The notes below the pieces were generated by a model. The model ran no database searches, had not been told where the DNA came from, and saw nothing but the letters and a program-made list of their open reading frames with translations. A DNA stretch of 64,000 nucleotides from Paractinoplanes pyxinae (GTDB lineage Bacteria; Actinomycetota; Actinomycetes; Mycobacteriales; Micromonosporaceae): the NCBI RefSeq assembly GCF_026626335.1, contig NZ_JAPNTZ010000024.1, positions 62,001 through 126,000 on the forward strand, in the 5' to 3' direction. How positions within the stretch are numbered: position 1 is the first letter of the stretch; each line of letters begins with the position of its first letter. Both the position numbers and the translations under genes were made by a program. This document shows, piece after piece, positions 55,229-63,640 of the stretch.

Positions 55229-55867
55229 ATGGCATTGATCCACAAGGCGACTCTGAGTCCCACCAAGGTTGAACTGCTGGCGGCGTGGCTCCCGAGCCGC
55301 TCGTGGTTTCAAGGCGAAGCCGGCGCCCCGGTCGAGCGGGTGGCGTCCTACCGTTTCGACGACCCCGAGGGTGAGGTCGGCATCGAAACGCTGCTGGTCA
55401 CAGCGGGCAGCGGCCTCACGTACCAGGTTCCGCTGACCTACCGCGGCGCCCCTGTCGAAGGCGCCGAGCAGTGGCTGATCGGCACGATGGAACACTCGGC
55501 CCTGGGCACCCGCTGGGTGTACGACGCCCCCGGCGACCTTGTCTACGCCGAGGCCCTGGCCCAGGCCCTGCTCACCGGCAGCGGCCAGGCCCAGGAATTC
55601 ATGGAGGTCGACGGCCACCTCGAACCCCGCCAGCCCAGCATGGCCATCACGACAAGCAACATCTCCACCGACTACGCCGAGGCACGAGCCGTGACGGCCA
55701 TCCTCAGCACCGACCCGTCCGACCCCACAGTCATCGAAACCGACAAGCTCACCCTCACGATCCCCCGCCTCCTCAACCACGCCGTCTCCCCACCCGGCGC
55801 CGTCCTCTTCGGAACGTGGCCCGGCCAGCCCGCCTCCATCGCCCTCGCCTTCGCCAACCCCCGCTGA
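55229..55867 (+). CDS. Maltokinase N-terminal cap-like domain protein
   Basis: A 212-residue protein (MALIHKATLSPTKVELLAAW, then LPSRSWFQGE). This N-terminus and the FDDPEGEVGIETLLV to LTYQVPLTYRGAP stretch resemble the cap domain that precedes the kinase domain in mycobacterial maltokinase, here as a stand-alone protein. No kinase motifs follow, so it is not a kinase itself. ATG 55220 would add three residues. A CebR-type operator upstream supports a link to sugar use. Function unproven. Confidence 0.75.
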   Translation: MALIHKATLSPTKVELLAAWLPSRSWFQGEAGAPVERVASYRFDDPEGEVGIETLLVTAGSGLTYQVPLTYRGAPVEGAEQWLIGTMEHSALGTRWVYDAPGDLVYAEALAQALLTGSGQAQEFMEVDGHLEPRQPSMAITTSNISTDYAEARAVTAILSTDPSDPTVIETDKLTLTIPRLLNHAVSPPGAVLFGTWPGQPASIALAFANPR

Positions 55868-56235
55868 CCTCCGTCCCCCAGCCTCCCGCCACAAGGCCCC
55901 CCAAGTGGCGGGACCACTTTTCCCCGCAGCGCAACCTCCAGGCCACGCCGAGGCACGAATGCCTCCCTAAGTGCCGAATGCCGAACCAACCTCAGCCGAG
56001 AGTGTCGTACCCCTCCGGCAGAATGAGGGCCAAGACACCACCGCAGACGTCAGGCCGCATCCGCACAGCCCCGGCGAACGACCGCTTGAGCCACGTGGCG
56101 CCCGGCCGTGGACGTAGGCCCGAGACCCCAGGCGGCGCAGGCGCATACGGTTGGCGGCCTCCTTGGCGCTGAGTGCGCGCCCCCGCGAGACGAGGTGCCC
56201 GCACCCAGCAGGCACACGCCGGCCGAGGCGCACTT
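55868..56235. other. Intergenic DNA without clear gene
   Basis: GC-rich, no homology seen. On the leftward strand AAGGAGG (at about 56165) precedes an ATG frame of 58 codons rich in Arg, Gly and Ser (56146 to 55970) that resembles no known protein. The short repeat motif of the following array starts to appear near 56236. Confidence 0.5.
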
Positions 56236-57200
56236 GCGCAGAACGCAGCCTCGTTAGCCCCTATTGCGTAGCCAAGCCGAGGCGAAACGCAATCACACCA
56301 GGGTGGGGCTGGGCATAGCCGAGCCGAGGCGAAACGCAGCCACGCCGGGGGCGGGGCTGGGCGTTGCCGACCCCGGGGCGGAAGGCAGCCAAGGCTGCCG
56401 AGCGGAACGCAGCCATGGCGCGCTCACACCCGACCAACCCGGCCCCAGCGACGAGTGCGCATCGTGTGGCCGAGCTGCTTGAAGCCGTCGGTCGGCACGT
56501 TCCCGCGGGTCGTGTCGGCTCCGGCGGGAGTGAGGCGGGACACAGCTGGCGCGGGGCGCAGCCGACCTAAGCGGGACACAGCCGGGGCGGAAAGAAGTTG
56601 AGGCGGAAGGCAGCCACACCGGCGCGGGACACAGCTGACCGGAGCGGGGAGGCAGCCCGAGCGGAACGCGGCCACGCCGGGGCGAGGCGGTACACAGCTC
56701 GCGGGACGCAGCCGACTTGAAGCGGGACACAGCCTGGGCGAAACGAGGTTGAGGCGGAACGCAGCCACGCCGAGGCGGGACACAGCTAACGGGAGCGGGG
56801 AGAAAGCCCAAGCGGAACGCACCCGAGCGGAACGCGGCCACGCCGGGAGCAAGGCGGGACACAGCTCGACCAGGCCCTCGCCACCGATGCCGGCGCTCGA
56901 GTGCTAGCGCGCGGTACGCAGCTGACCTAAGCGGGACACAGCCGAGGCAGAAAGAAGTTGAGGCGGAACGCAGCCGCGCCGCGGCGGGACACAGCTGACC
57001 GGAGCGGGAAGGAGCCCGAGCGGAACGCACCCGACGGAAGGCGGCCGAGCGGAACGCAGCCACGGCGGGAGCGAGGCGGGACACAGCTCGCGGGACGCAG
57101 CCGACCCAAGTGAGACGCAGCCGGGGCGTTACGCACTCCGAGCGAAACGTAGCCAAGTGGAACAAAAGCCACGCCGGGCTCGGCGGGATGCAGCCGCCCG
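56236..57200. repeat. Dense array of degenerate GCGGrACrCAGC motifs with higher-order repeats
   Basis: About 965 bp packed with variants of a 12-15 bp motif. Ten copies of ACACAGC (nine as GCGGGACACAGC) and some twenty of the GGAACGCAGCC / GGGACGCAGCC type are present, all in one orientation but irregularly spaced. A longer unit that opens GACcTaAGCGGGACACAGCC and continues AGAAGTTGAGGCGGAA recurs at 56564, 56714 and 56924, with a partial copy at 57103 (periods 150, 210, 179 bp). Spacing and lack of unique spacers exclude CRISPR. Both strands stay open by composition (for example 57222 to 56293 leftward) without homology. Confidence 0.8.
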
Positions 57201-57222
57201 AGGAAATCAGCCGGGCTGGCAT

Positions 57223-57528
57223 GCGGCCGGACGAGACGCCGCCGGCCGGAAGGCGGGTGCGGCCTTGAGTTGCAGCTAGGCCGTCCGCAGCGGCGAGTGC
57301 TCGATACTGCGGTTGGGGCCCCTACGCCGCCGTACATCTAAATGAGGGTGACGAACCCGCAAGCGCGCAACCACCAGCTGTTCTGCTGCGCCACTCCGCG
57401 CGACACAGGCCATGGCCGCCGCCGGCGTGTCCCGGCACGCCGACTGCCCCTCCACCGCGGCTACCCCTCTCGCCGGGGACACGCGGTCGAGGTATCTGCG
57501 TCGTTCGCACTTGGCAGTTGTCAGAAAC
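57223..57528. other. Intergenic DNA between repeat array and PadR terminator
   Basis: No gene, promoter or repeat could be supported here; short frames exist on both strands without ribosome sites or homology. Confidence 0.45.
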
Positions 57529-57565
57529 GCGAGAAGGCGCACCCCCGTGGAATGCGCCTTCTCGC
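57529..57565 (-). terminator. Terminator after PadR gene
   Basis: A perfect 13-bp stem GCGAGAAGGCGCA (57529-57541) with 57553-57565 and an 11-nt loop lies 17 bp past the PadR stop; on the leftward strand GTTTCTGACA follows. Confidence 0.8.
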
Positions 57566-57582
57566 TACTTGCTGTCGCTGGC

Positions 57583-58179
57583 TCACTCGCCGTCGGCGAG
57601 GATGGCGTACAGCTTGCGCTTTGTTTCGTTCAGGATTTCGAGCGCCCGCTGGCGCTGCTCGGGCGTGCCGTTGAAGCCGACCTGCTTGAGCGCGCCCATG
57701 ATGCCGACCGCCGCGTCGCGGAAGTCCTGCACCTGGGACATCGTGTCGTCGCCGATGTTTCCCCAGGGCGGGTTCTCGGCGGCCGTCTCGGCTTCGGCCC
57801 GGCCGGCGTCGGTCAGGTGGTAGCTCTTGCGGCCGCCGGCGGCCTCAGCCTCGATGAGGCCTTCGTCTTCGAGCAGTTGCAGCGTCGGGTAGACCGAGCC
57901 GGGGCTGGGCCGCCAGATGCCGTTCGTGCGCGAGTCGAGCTCTTGGATCATCTCGTAGCCGTGCATGGGGCGTTCGAGAAGCAGCGCCAGGACGGCGGTG
58001 CGAACGTTGGGACGCGAGCCGCGCCCGCCGCGCCGGGGACCGCGCCCGCCCGGACCGAAGGGGCCGCCGGGGCCGAAGCCGCCGCCCCCGAAGTCGCCGG
58101 GGCCGCCGAAGGGGAACCCGGGCGGGAAGGTGAAGCCGCGTGCACGGAAGCCGTGGTGGCCGTGATGGATGTTCCTCAT
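57583..58179 (-). CDS. PadR family regulator with Gly-rich N-terminus
   Basis: A 198-residue protein from ATG 58179. Residues 1-52 are low-complexity His/Phe/Gly/Pro (MRNIHHGHHGFRARGFTFPP then GGPGDFGGGGFGPGG). The PadR winged helix follows: VRTAVLALLLERPMHGYEMI, RPSPGSVYPTLQLLEDEGLI and RKSYHLTDAGR (residues about 57-130), then a C-terminal dimer helix. Gly-rich heads of this kind occur in a PadR subgroup of actinobacteria. It probably represses itself and the divergent GNAT gene via the palindrome at 58209. Confidence 0.93.
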   Translation of the reverse strand: MRNIHHGHHGFRARGFTFPPGFPFGGPGDFGGGGFGPGGPFGPGGRGPRRGGRGSRPNVRTAVLALLLERPMHGYEMIQELDSRTNGIWRPSPGSVYPTLQLLEDEGLIEAEAAGGRKSYHLTDAGRAEAETAAENPPWGNIGDDTMSQVQDFRDAAVGIMGALKQVGFNGTPEQRQRALEILNETKRKLYAILADGE

Positions 58180-58208
58180 GACTATCTCCGATCTGTTGTC
58201 GATAGCTA

Positions 58209-58222
58209 GACGATATATCGTC
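58209..58222. promoter_or_regulatory. Perfect palindrome, probable PadR operator
   Basis: GACGATATATCGTC is a perfect 14-bp palindrome, with AGCTA / TAGCT arms flanking it, 30 bp before the PadR start and 82 bp before the GNAT start. The AT-rich core GATATAT could also serve as a -10 element, so bound PadR would block both promoters. Confidence 0.7.
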
Positions 58223-58303
58223 AATAGCTCGGCCGCAAGGGTTTCTTCGCCGGAACGCCCTGCGACGGGTGTGGAGGGTCGCGGATCTGGCAATGTGATA
58301 GCT

Positions 58304-59143
58304 GTGCTGACGGTGCCGATTCGCCAGCTCGGTGAGTCCGAGCGCGCGCAGGTCGAGAGAGTCCTCGACCGCGACCCCTACGCCGGCGCCCAGATCGCCG
58401 AGCGAGTGGCGGCGCACGGGCTCAGCTGGTGGCGTTCCGACGGGCGGATCTTCGGGTACGGGCCCGGCCGTCGCGTCGAGTCGATCGTCTGGTCCGGCGC
58501 GCATCTGGTGCCGGTCTGCTCCACGCCGGCCGCGACGGCGGCGTTCGCCGAGGTGCTGGGGGCCGAGCCGCGCATCTGCTCGTCGATCATCGGCCGGTCC
58601 GACGCGGTGCTCGACCTGTGGGACAGGCTGGGCGGCCAGTGGGGCCGCGCCCGCGACGTCCGCCCCAACCAACCGCTGCTGGTGGCCGACCGTGACCCGG
58701 CGATCGCTCCCGACCCCGAGGTGCGGCTGGTGCGCCCGAGCGAGGTCGACGCGCTCTTCCCGGCCGCCGTGTCCATGTACACCGAAGAGGTCGGCGTCTC
58801 GCCGCTGCTCGACGACGGCGGTCGCGGCTACCGGCGGCGGATAGCCGAGCTGGTCAAGGGCAAGCGGGCGTACGCGCGCTTCGTCGGCGATCGGGTGATC
58901 TTCAAGGCCGAGCTGGCCATCGTCACCAACCGCACGACGCAAGTGCAGGGTGTCTGGGTCGATCCGGAGTTCCGCGGCCGGGGCCTGGCCGCGCCCGCGA
59001 TGGCTGCCGTCACTAAAGACGCGCTACGGCGTGTGTCACCCACCGTGAGCCTCTACGTGAACGACTACAACACGGCAGCGCGGCGCGTCTACGCCAAGTG
59101 CGGCTTCGTATCGGCTGGGAGTTTTGCGACGGTTCTTTTCTGA
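58304..59143 (+). CDS. DUF4081-GNAT acetyltransferase
   Basis: A 279-residue protein. GTG 58304 (VLTVPIRQLGESERAQVERV) is preferred by homology; GTG 58295 is near. The N-terminal half is DUF4081 (AERVAAHGLSWWRSDGRIFG; ICSSIIGRSDAVLDLWDRLG), the C-terminal half a GNAT domain with VWVDPEFRGRGLAAPAMAAV (acetyl-CoA loop, near residue 225) and NDYNTAARRVYAKCGF. This two-domain protein commonly neighbours ispG in actinobacteria, as here. Substrate unknown. Confidence 0.9.
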   Translation: MLTVPIRQLGESERAQVERVLDRDPYAGAQIAERVAAHGLSWWRSDGRIFGYGPGRRVESIVWSGAHLVPVCSTPAATAAFAEVLGAEPRICSSIIGRSDAVLDLWDRLGGQWGRARDVRPNQPLLVADRDPAIAPDPEVRLVRPSEVDALFPAAVSMYTEEVGVSPLLDDGGRGYRRRIAELVKGKRAYARFVGDRVIFKAELAIVTNRTTQVQGVWVDPEFRGRGLAAPAMAAVTKDALRRVSPTVSLYVNDYNTAARRVYAKCGFVSAGSFATVLF

Positions 59144-59185
59144 GTACGGCGTAACCGCGCACACTTCGGTCGGAGCGCACAGCTC

Positions 59186-59213
59186 CGGAAGCCCCGCCGA
59201 AGCAGGGCTTCCG
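59186..59213. terminator. Bidirectional terminator between GNAT and ispG
   Basis: A perfect 9-bp stem CGGAAGCCC (59186-59194) with GGGCTTCCG (59205-59213) and a 10-nt loop lies between two convergent stops (59143 and 59226), followed by TTACG. Confidence 0.65.
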
Positions 59214-59225
59214 TTACGACGTACG

Positions 59226-60398
59226 TCAGTGAACCGTGACCGTCGGGCCGGGGAGCAGTTCGCGCAGCTCCTCAGGGATCTCCGCGCCCATCTCGTCGGC
59301 CAGGCGCAGAGCCTCTTCGATCAGCGTCTCCACGATGATCGACTCGGGCACCGTCTTGATGACCTGGCCCTTCACGAAGATCTGGCCCTTGCCGTTGCCG
59401 GACGCCACACCCAGGTCGGCCTCGCGCGCCTCACCCGGGCCGTTCACGACACAACCCATGACGGCCACCCGCAGCGGCACCGGCAGGCCCTCGAGCCCGG
59501 CCGTGACCTGCTCGGCGAGCGTGTACACGTCGACCTGGGCCCGACCGCAGGACGGGCACGACACGATCTCGAGACCGCGTTCGCGCAGGCCCAGCGACTC
59601 GAGGATCTGCTGGCCGACCTTGATCTCTTCGACCGGCGGGGCCGACAGCGACACCCGGATCGTGTCGCCGATGCCCTCGGCCAGCAGGGCGCCGAAGGCC
59701 ACCGAGCTCTTGATCGTGCCCTGGAACGCCGGGCCGGCCTCGGTGACGCCCAGGTGCAGCGGGTAGTCGCACTGCTCGGCGAGCTGCCGGTAGGCCCGGA
59801 TCATGACGACCGGGTCGTTGTGCTTGACCGAGATCTTGATGTCGCGGAAGCCGTGCTCCTCGAACAGCGAGCACTCCCACAGGGCCGACTCGACCAGCGC
59901 CTCGGCGGTGGCCTTGCCGTACTTCTGCAGCAAGCGCTTGTCGAGCGAGCCCGCGTTCACGCCGATGCGGATCGGCACGCGCGCGTCGGAGGCCGCCTTC
60001 GCGATCTCTTTGACCTTGTCGTCGAACTGGCGGATGTTGCCCGGGTTGACCCGGACGGCCGCGCAGCCGGCGTCGATCGCCGCGAACACGTACTTCGGCT
60101 GGAAGTGGATGTCGGCGATCACCGGGATCTGCGACTTCTTGGCGATCGCGGGCAGCGCCTCGACGTCGTCCTGCGAGGGCACCGCGACCCGGACGATCTG
60201 GCAGCCGGAGGCGGTGAGCTCGGCGATCTGCTGCAGCGTCTTGTTGACGTCGGCGGTGAGCGTGGTCGTCATCGACTGCACGCTGACCGGGGCGCCGCCG
60301 CCGACCGGGACGTTGCCCACCATGATCTGCCGGCTGTGGCGGCGAGGCGCCAGCGGCGGCGGGGGCACGGCCGGCATACCGAGACTGATGGCAGTCAC
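59226..60398 (-). CDS. ispG: (E)-4-hydroxy-3-methylbut-2-enyl-diphosphate synthase
   Basis: A 390-residue [4Fe-4S] enzyme of the MEP isoprenoid pathway (GcpE), converting MEcPP to HMBPP. TIM-barrel part: RRHSRQIMVGNVPVGGGAPV, VQSMTTTLTADVNKTLQQIA; cluster domain: SCPSCGRAQVDVYTLAEQV and the CVVNGPGEAREADLGVASG block with the iron-sulfur cysteines. It follows the M50 protease gene by 7 bp, and dxr is one gene further upstream, so two MEP steps share a transcript. Confidence 0.97.
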   Translation of the reverse strand: MTAISLGMPAVPPPPLAPRRHSRQIMVGNVPVGGGAPVSVQSMTTTLTADVNKTLQQIAELTASGCQIVRVAVPSQDDVEALPAIAKKSQIPVIADIHFQPKYVFAAIDAGCAAVRVNPGNIRQFDDKVKEIAKAASDARVPIRIGVNAGSLDKRLLQKYGKATAEALVESALWECSLFEEHGFRDIKISVKHNDPVVMIRAYRQLAEQCDYPLHLGVTEAGPAFQGTIKSSVAFGALLAEGIGDTIRVSLSAPPVEEIKVGQQILESLGLRERGLEIVSCPSCGRAQVDVYTLAEQVTAGLEGLPVPLRVAVMGCVVNGPGEAREADLGVASGNGKGQIFVKGQVIKTVPESIIVETLIEEALRLADEMGAEIPEELRELLPGPTVTVH

Positions 60399-60405
60399 TT
60401 TCGCA

Positions 60406-61674
60406 TCACCTGTTGAAGATCGTGATCGGGTTGATGATATCGGCGGTAGCTGTCAGCAAGGTGAACACACCACCGATCAAGATGACTGCGTAGGTGACAG
60501 GCATCAACTTGTAGTAGTCGACACGGCCCGGGTCGGGTTTCCGCATCCGCGAGTAGAGCCACGAGCGCACGCGTTCGTACCAGGCGATCGCGATGTGCCC
60601 GCCGTCGAGCGGGAGCAGCGGCAGCAGGTTGAAGATGCCGATGAACACGTTGAGCGAGATGAAGACGTTGAGGAACAGCTCGGGCACGCCGTGCTGGAAG
60701 GCCTCGCCGCCGAGCCGGCTGGCGCCGATCACGCTGATCGGGGTCTCGGGGTCACGCTCGCTGCCGGTGATCGAGTGCCACAGCGCGGGGATCTTGTCGG
60801 GGATCCGCTTCATGGCCTCGAACGTGTTCTTGAACAGGAACCAGCCGTAGTCGGCGGTCGCCGGGAACGCCTCGGCCGCGTTGTACTTGATCTGGGTCGG
60901 CAGGCTGTCGAAGTCCCACCCGATGCCGGCCACCGAGACCGTGCTGGTCGGGCCCTCGCCGTCGTCGGTGATCGGCTTGCGCTGGGCCGAGATCAGGTTG
61001 ACCTGGGCCGTGCCGGCCACGCCGTCGCGCTCGTAGCGGAACGGGACAGCGCCCGCCGGCAGCGTGCGGACGGCCTCGGTGAGCTGGCCGTACGTCGTGA
61101 TCGGGGTGGTGCCGACCTGTGTGATCAGGTCGCCGTCGCGCAGGCCGGCCGCGTACGCCGGACCCGCCACGCCGCCGTTCTGCCCGGGCACACAGTCCTG
61201 CTGGGTGGTCGGAATCTCGATCCAGGTGCACTCGCTGATCGTGATGACCGGCTTCTCTTTGGCCTGGTCGCTGTTCGTCTGCGGGTACGCCGTGTTGGGC
61301 AGCCCGATCGAGATGGCGACGAACCAGGCGGCCACCGCGGCCAGCAGGAAGTGCGTGATCGAGCCGGCCGACATGACGACCGTGCGCTTCCACACCGGGA
61401 ACCGCCACATGGCGCGCGGCTGGTCCTCGGGAGCGACGTCGTCGTCCTGCGGCGTCATGCCGACGATCTTGCAGAAGCCGCCGAGCGGGATGAGCTTGAG
61501 GCCGTACTCCGTCTCGCCGCGCTGGAACGAGAAGATCGTCGGGCCGAAACCGACGAAGTACTTGGTGACCTTCATGCCGAAGCGCTTGGCCGTGATCATG
61601 TGGCCGAGCTCATGCAGACTCACCGAGATCAGGATGGCCAGCGCGAACGCGGCGAATCCCAGCCAGTAGTACAT
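60406..61674 (-). CDS. M50 family site-2 protease (RseP/Rip1-like)
   Basis: A 422-residue intramembrane zinc protease. ATG 61674 overlaps the dxr stop by one base. The zinc site HELGH is in helix 1 (SVSLHELGHMITAKRFGM, residues about 18-35), a PDZ domain with AGLRDGDLITQVGTTPITTY lies near residue 200, and the third ligand is in FNLLPLLPLDGGHIAIAWYE near residue 355. Such proteases cleave anti-sigma factors after a first cut. The dxr-rip-ispG order is standard in actinobacteria. Confidence 0.95.
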   Translation of the reverse strand: MYYWLGFAAFALAILISVSLHELGHMITAKRFGMKVTKYFVGFGPTIFSFQRGETEYGLKLIPLGGFCKIVGMTPQDDDVAPEDQPRAMWRFPVWKRTVVMSAGSITHFLLAAVAAWFVAISIGLPNTAYPQTNSDQAKEKPVITISECTWIEIPTTQQDCVPGQNGGVAGPAYAAGLRDGDLITQVGTTPITTYGQLTEAVRTLPAGAVPFRYERDGVAGTAQVNLISAQRKPITDDGEGPTSTVSVAGIGWDFDSLPTQIKYNAAEAFPATADYGWFLFKNTFEAMKRIPDKIPALWHSITGSERDPETPISVIGASRLGGEAFQHGVPELFLNVFISLNVFIGIFNLLPLLPLDGGHIAIAWYERVRSWLYSRMRKPDPGRVDYYKLMPVTYAVILIGGVFTLLTATADIINPITIFNR

Positions 61675-62873
61675 CAAGCTCCCTTTGCCGCCGTAGCGAT
61701 CATCTGCTGCGCCTGGGCACGCGCCCACGACTCGGCGGCGAGCACCTCCTCGACGGTACTCGGCTCGGCAAATCCGGGAGCCGCCTCGAGGACCCGCTCC
61801 AACGTGTCGACGATGCCCAGAAAAGGTAGCCGACCGGCGACGAAAGCGGCCACACACTCTTCGTTGGCGGCGTTGTAGACGGCCGGCAGGCAGCGCCCCG
61901 ACCGGCCGGCGTGCTTCGCCAGGCGTACGGCGGGAAAGGCCTCGTCGTCCAGGGGCCGGAGTTCCCAGTTGTGGGCCTCCCGCCAGTCGACGCCGGACGC
62001 CGCACCCGGCACGCGGTCGGGCCAGGCCAGCGCGAGCGCGATCGGCAGGCGCATGTCGGGCGGGCTGGCCTGGGCCAGCGTGGAGCCGTCGGTGAACTCG
62101 ACCATCGAGTGCAGCACCGACTGCGGGTGCACCATCACCTCGATGTCGTCGTAAGGCACGCCGAACAACTCGTGCGCCTCGATCACCTCGAGCCCCTTGT
62201 TCACCATCGTGGCCGTGTTGATCGTGACGACCGGACCCATGTCCCACGTCGGGTGCTTGAGCGCGTCGTCGGGTGTGACGTTCGTCAGCTCCTCGCGCCG
62301 GCGGCCGCGGAACGCTCCCCCGCTGGCGGTCAGCACGAGCCGGCGCACCTCTTGCGCCGAGCCGCCACGCAGGCACTGGGCGAGTGCCGAGTGCTCGGAG
62401 TCGACCGGGACGATCTGCCCTTCCTTGGCGATCCGGTGCACGAGCGGGCCGCCGGCGACCAGCGACTCTTTGTTGGCCAGGGCGAGGATGCGCCCCTCTT
62501 CGAGCGCGGCCAGGGTGGGGGCGAGCCCGAGGCTGCCGACCACCCCGTTGAGCACGACGTCACAGGGTTGCCGGGCGAGCTCGGTCATCGCGTCCGGCCC
62601 GGCCACGATCTTCGGCAGCTTGAAGTCGCCGGTCGCCCACCCCCGCCGCTGAGCCTCGGCGTAGAAGGCGAGCTGCAGATCCTGGACGACGGACGAGCGG
62701 GCCACGCCGACCACCTCGACGGCCAGCTCGAGCGCCTGCGCGGCCAGCAACTCGACGTTGCCCCCGCCCGCGCCCAGCGCCACCACCCGGAAGCTTTCCG
62801 GATTGCGGCGCACGATGTCGATGGCCTGGGTGCCGATGGACCCGGTCGAGCCGAGCAGTACGAGATCCCGCAT
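61674..62873 (-). CDS. dxr: 1-deoxy-D-xylulose-5-phosphate reductoisomerase
   Basis: A 399-residue NADPH enzyme that commits DXP to the MEP pathway. ATG 62873 (MRDLVLLGSTGSIGTQAIDI) is chosen because GGGAAG lies 9 bp upstream and the Rossmann motif GSTGSIGTQ starts at once. Metal/substrate blocks VPVDSEHSALAQCL, LTASGGAFRG, THPTWDMGP-like KHPTWDMGPVVTINTATMVN and VHPQSVLHSMVEF are intact. It is one base from the M50 protease gene. Confidence 0.97.
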   Translation of the reverse strand: MRDLVLLGSTGSIGTQAIDIVRRNPESFRVVALGAGGGNVELLAAQALELAVEVVGVARSSVVQDLQLAFYAEAQRRGWATGDFKLPKIVAGPDAMTELARQPCDVVLNGVVGSLGLAPTLAALEEGRILALANKESLVAGGPLVHRIAKEGQIVPVDSEHSALAQCLRGGSAQEVRRLVLTASGGAFRGRRREELTNVTPDDALKHPTWDMGPVVTINTATMVNKGLEVIEAHELFGVPYDDIEVMVHPQSVLHSMVEFTDGSTLAQASPPDMRLPIALALAWPDRVPGAASGVDWREAHNWELRPLDDEAFPAVRLAKHAGRSGRCLPAVYNAANEECVAAFVAGRLPFLGIVDTLERVLEAAPGFAEPSTVEEVLAAESWARAQAQQMIATAAKGA

Positions 62874-62911
62874 GCCGCCCATCTTCCCGGATGCCCGCAC
62901 CCCGCTCGCGC

Positions 62912-63532
62912 TCAGTCCTCGTCGTCCTCCTCGTCCATCAGATCGGCGGGGTCGATGGAGAAGTCGAACGGCTCGGTCATCGAGAACACACTTCCCGCAG
63001 CGGCGGCCACCGTCGGCCGATACTCCCCGTCGACCAGTTCGTGCAGCACGAGCCCGGGAACGTGATTCCGGAAGTCGACCCGCAGATAGAAAGGCACACC
63101 ACCGGCCGCGTACTCGCGCGGGCGGTCGATGACGTCCTTCCGCCGGCTGCCCGCCGAGACGATCTCACCTATCAGCACGACATCCGTGATCGGCATGGTG
63201 ATCTGCCCCCGGCCGGATCGCCGCAGAACGACGAAGTCCGGGATGAACAAATCGTCGCCGGAGACGATGTTGACCTCGGGATAGCCCCACATGCGGGCCT
63301 TCCGGGCTGCCTCATGCATGAGGTAGACAATCTGGCGCTCGGCCGCTTGATGGATGTAGCCGGCATGTGGGCTCACGATCACGCTCCCGCGGAAGACTTC
63401 GACCTTGGGGCCGTTGTTCTCCGGCAGCAGGTCGAGGGCCATTTGCGCGGTCCATGGCTGATTAAGCTTGCCGAGCAAGTCGAACGAGGGTTCGAGCGAT
63501 CCGGAGGACGGATCGAATGCGGGCGCTGCCAT
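62912..63532 (-). CDS. Uma2 family (DUF820) restriction-endonuclease-like protein
   Basis: A 206-residue protein with the Uma2/DUF820 PD-(D/E)xK-like fold: EVFRGSVIVSPHAGYIHQAA, DLFIPDFVVLRRSG (Asp of the site), and VVLIGEIVSAGSRRKDVIDR (E-x-x-S pattern) with YAAGGVPFYLRVD. The C-terminus ends in an acidic run. These proteins are numerous in actinobacteria and cyanobacteria and are thought to derive from endonucleases; function unknown. Confidence 0.88.
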   Translation of the reverse strand: MAAPAFDPSSGSLEPSFDLLGKLNQPWTAQMALDLLPENNGPKVEVFRGSVIVSPHAGYIHQAAERQIVYLMHEAARKARMWGYPEVNIVSGDDLFIPDFVVLRRSGRGQITMPITDVVLIGEIVSAGSRRKDVIDRPREYAAGGVPFYLRVDFRNHVPGLVLHELVDGEYRPTVAAAAGSVFSMTEPFDFSIDPADLMDEEDDED

Positions 63533-63595
63533 GGACCACCTCCGCGAGGGATCGTGCCGCAGTCAGCGTACCGCCGGGCCCCGTCGAAGCCCGGT

Positions 63596-63623
63596 TGTGG
63601 ATAACGGGTCGGGCTGTGGATAT
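63596..63623 (-). promoter_or_regulatory. Pair of DnaA-box-like sites
   Basis: TGTGGATAA (63596-63604, reverse of TTATCCACA) and TGTGGATAT (63615-63623) lie 19 bp apart in the promoter region between the Uma2 gene and the BrkB-family gene. The first is the classic DnaA consensus; the second differs by one base. Confidence 0.4.
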
Positions 63624-63640
63624 CTGGGTATGAGGGGCGC

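Noticed and set aside
55970..56146. 58-codon leftward ORF with AAGGAGG upstream
   Set aside because: The ribosome site is good but the peptide is Arg/Gly/Ser-rich without any recognisable pattern; kept only as a note in the intergenic entry.
56236..57200. CRISPR array
   Set aside because: Repeats are short, degenerate and irregularly spaced, with no unique equal-length spacers and no cas genes.
56293..57222. 309-codon leftward frame over the repeat array
   Set aside because: Its peptide is only a translation of the DNA repeats (CVPLRSA-like blocks), other frames are also open, and no ribosome site or family match was seen.
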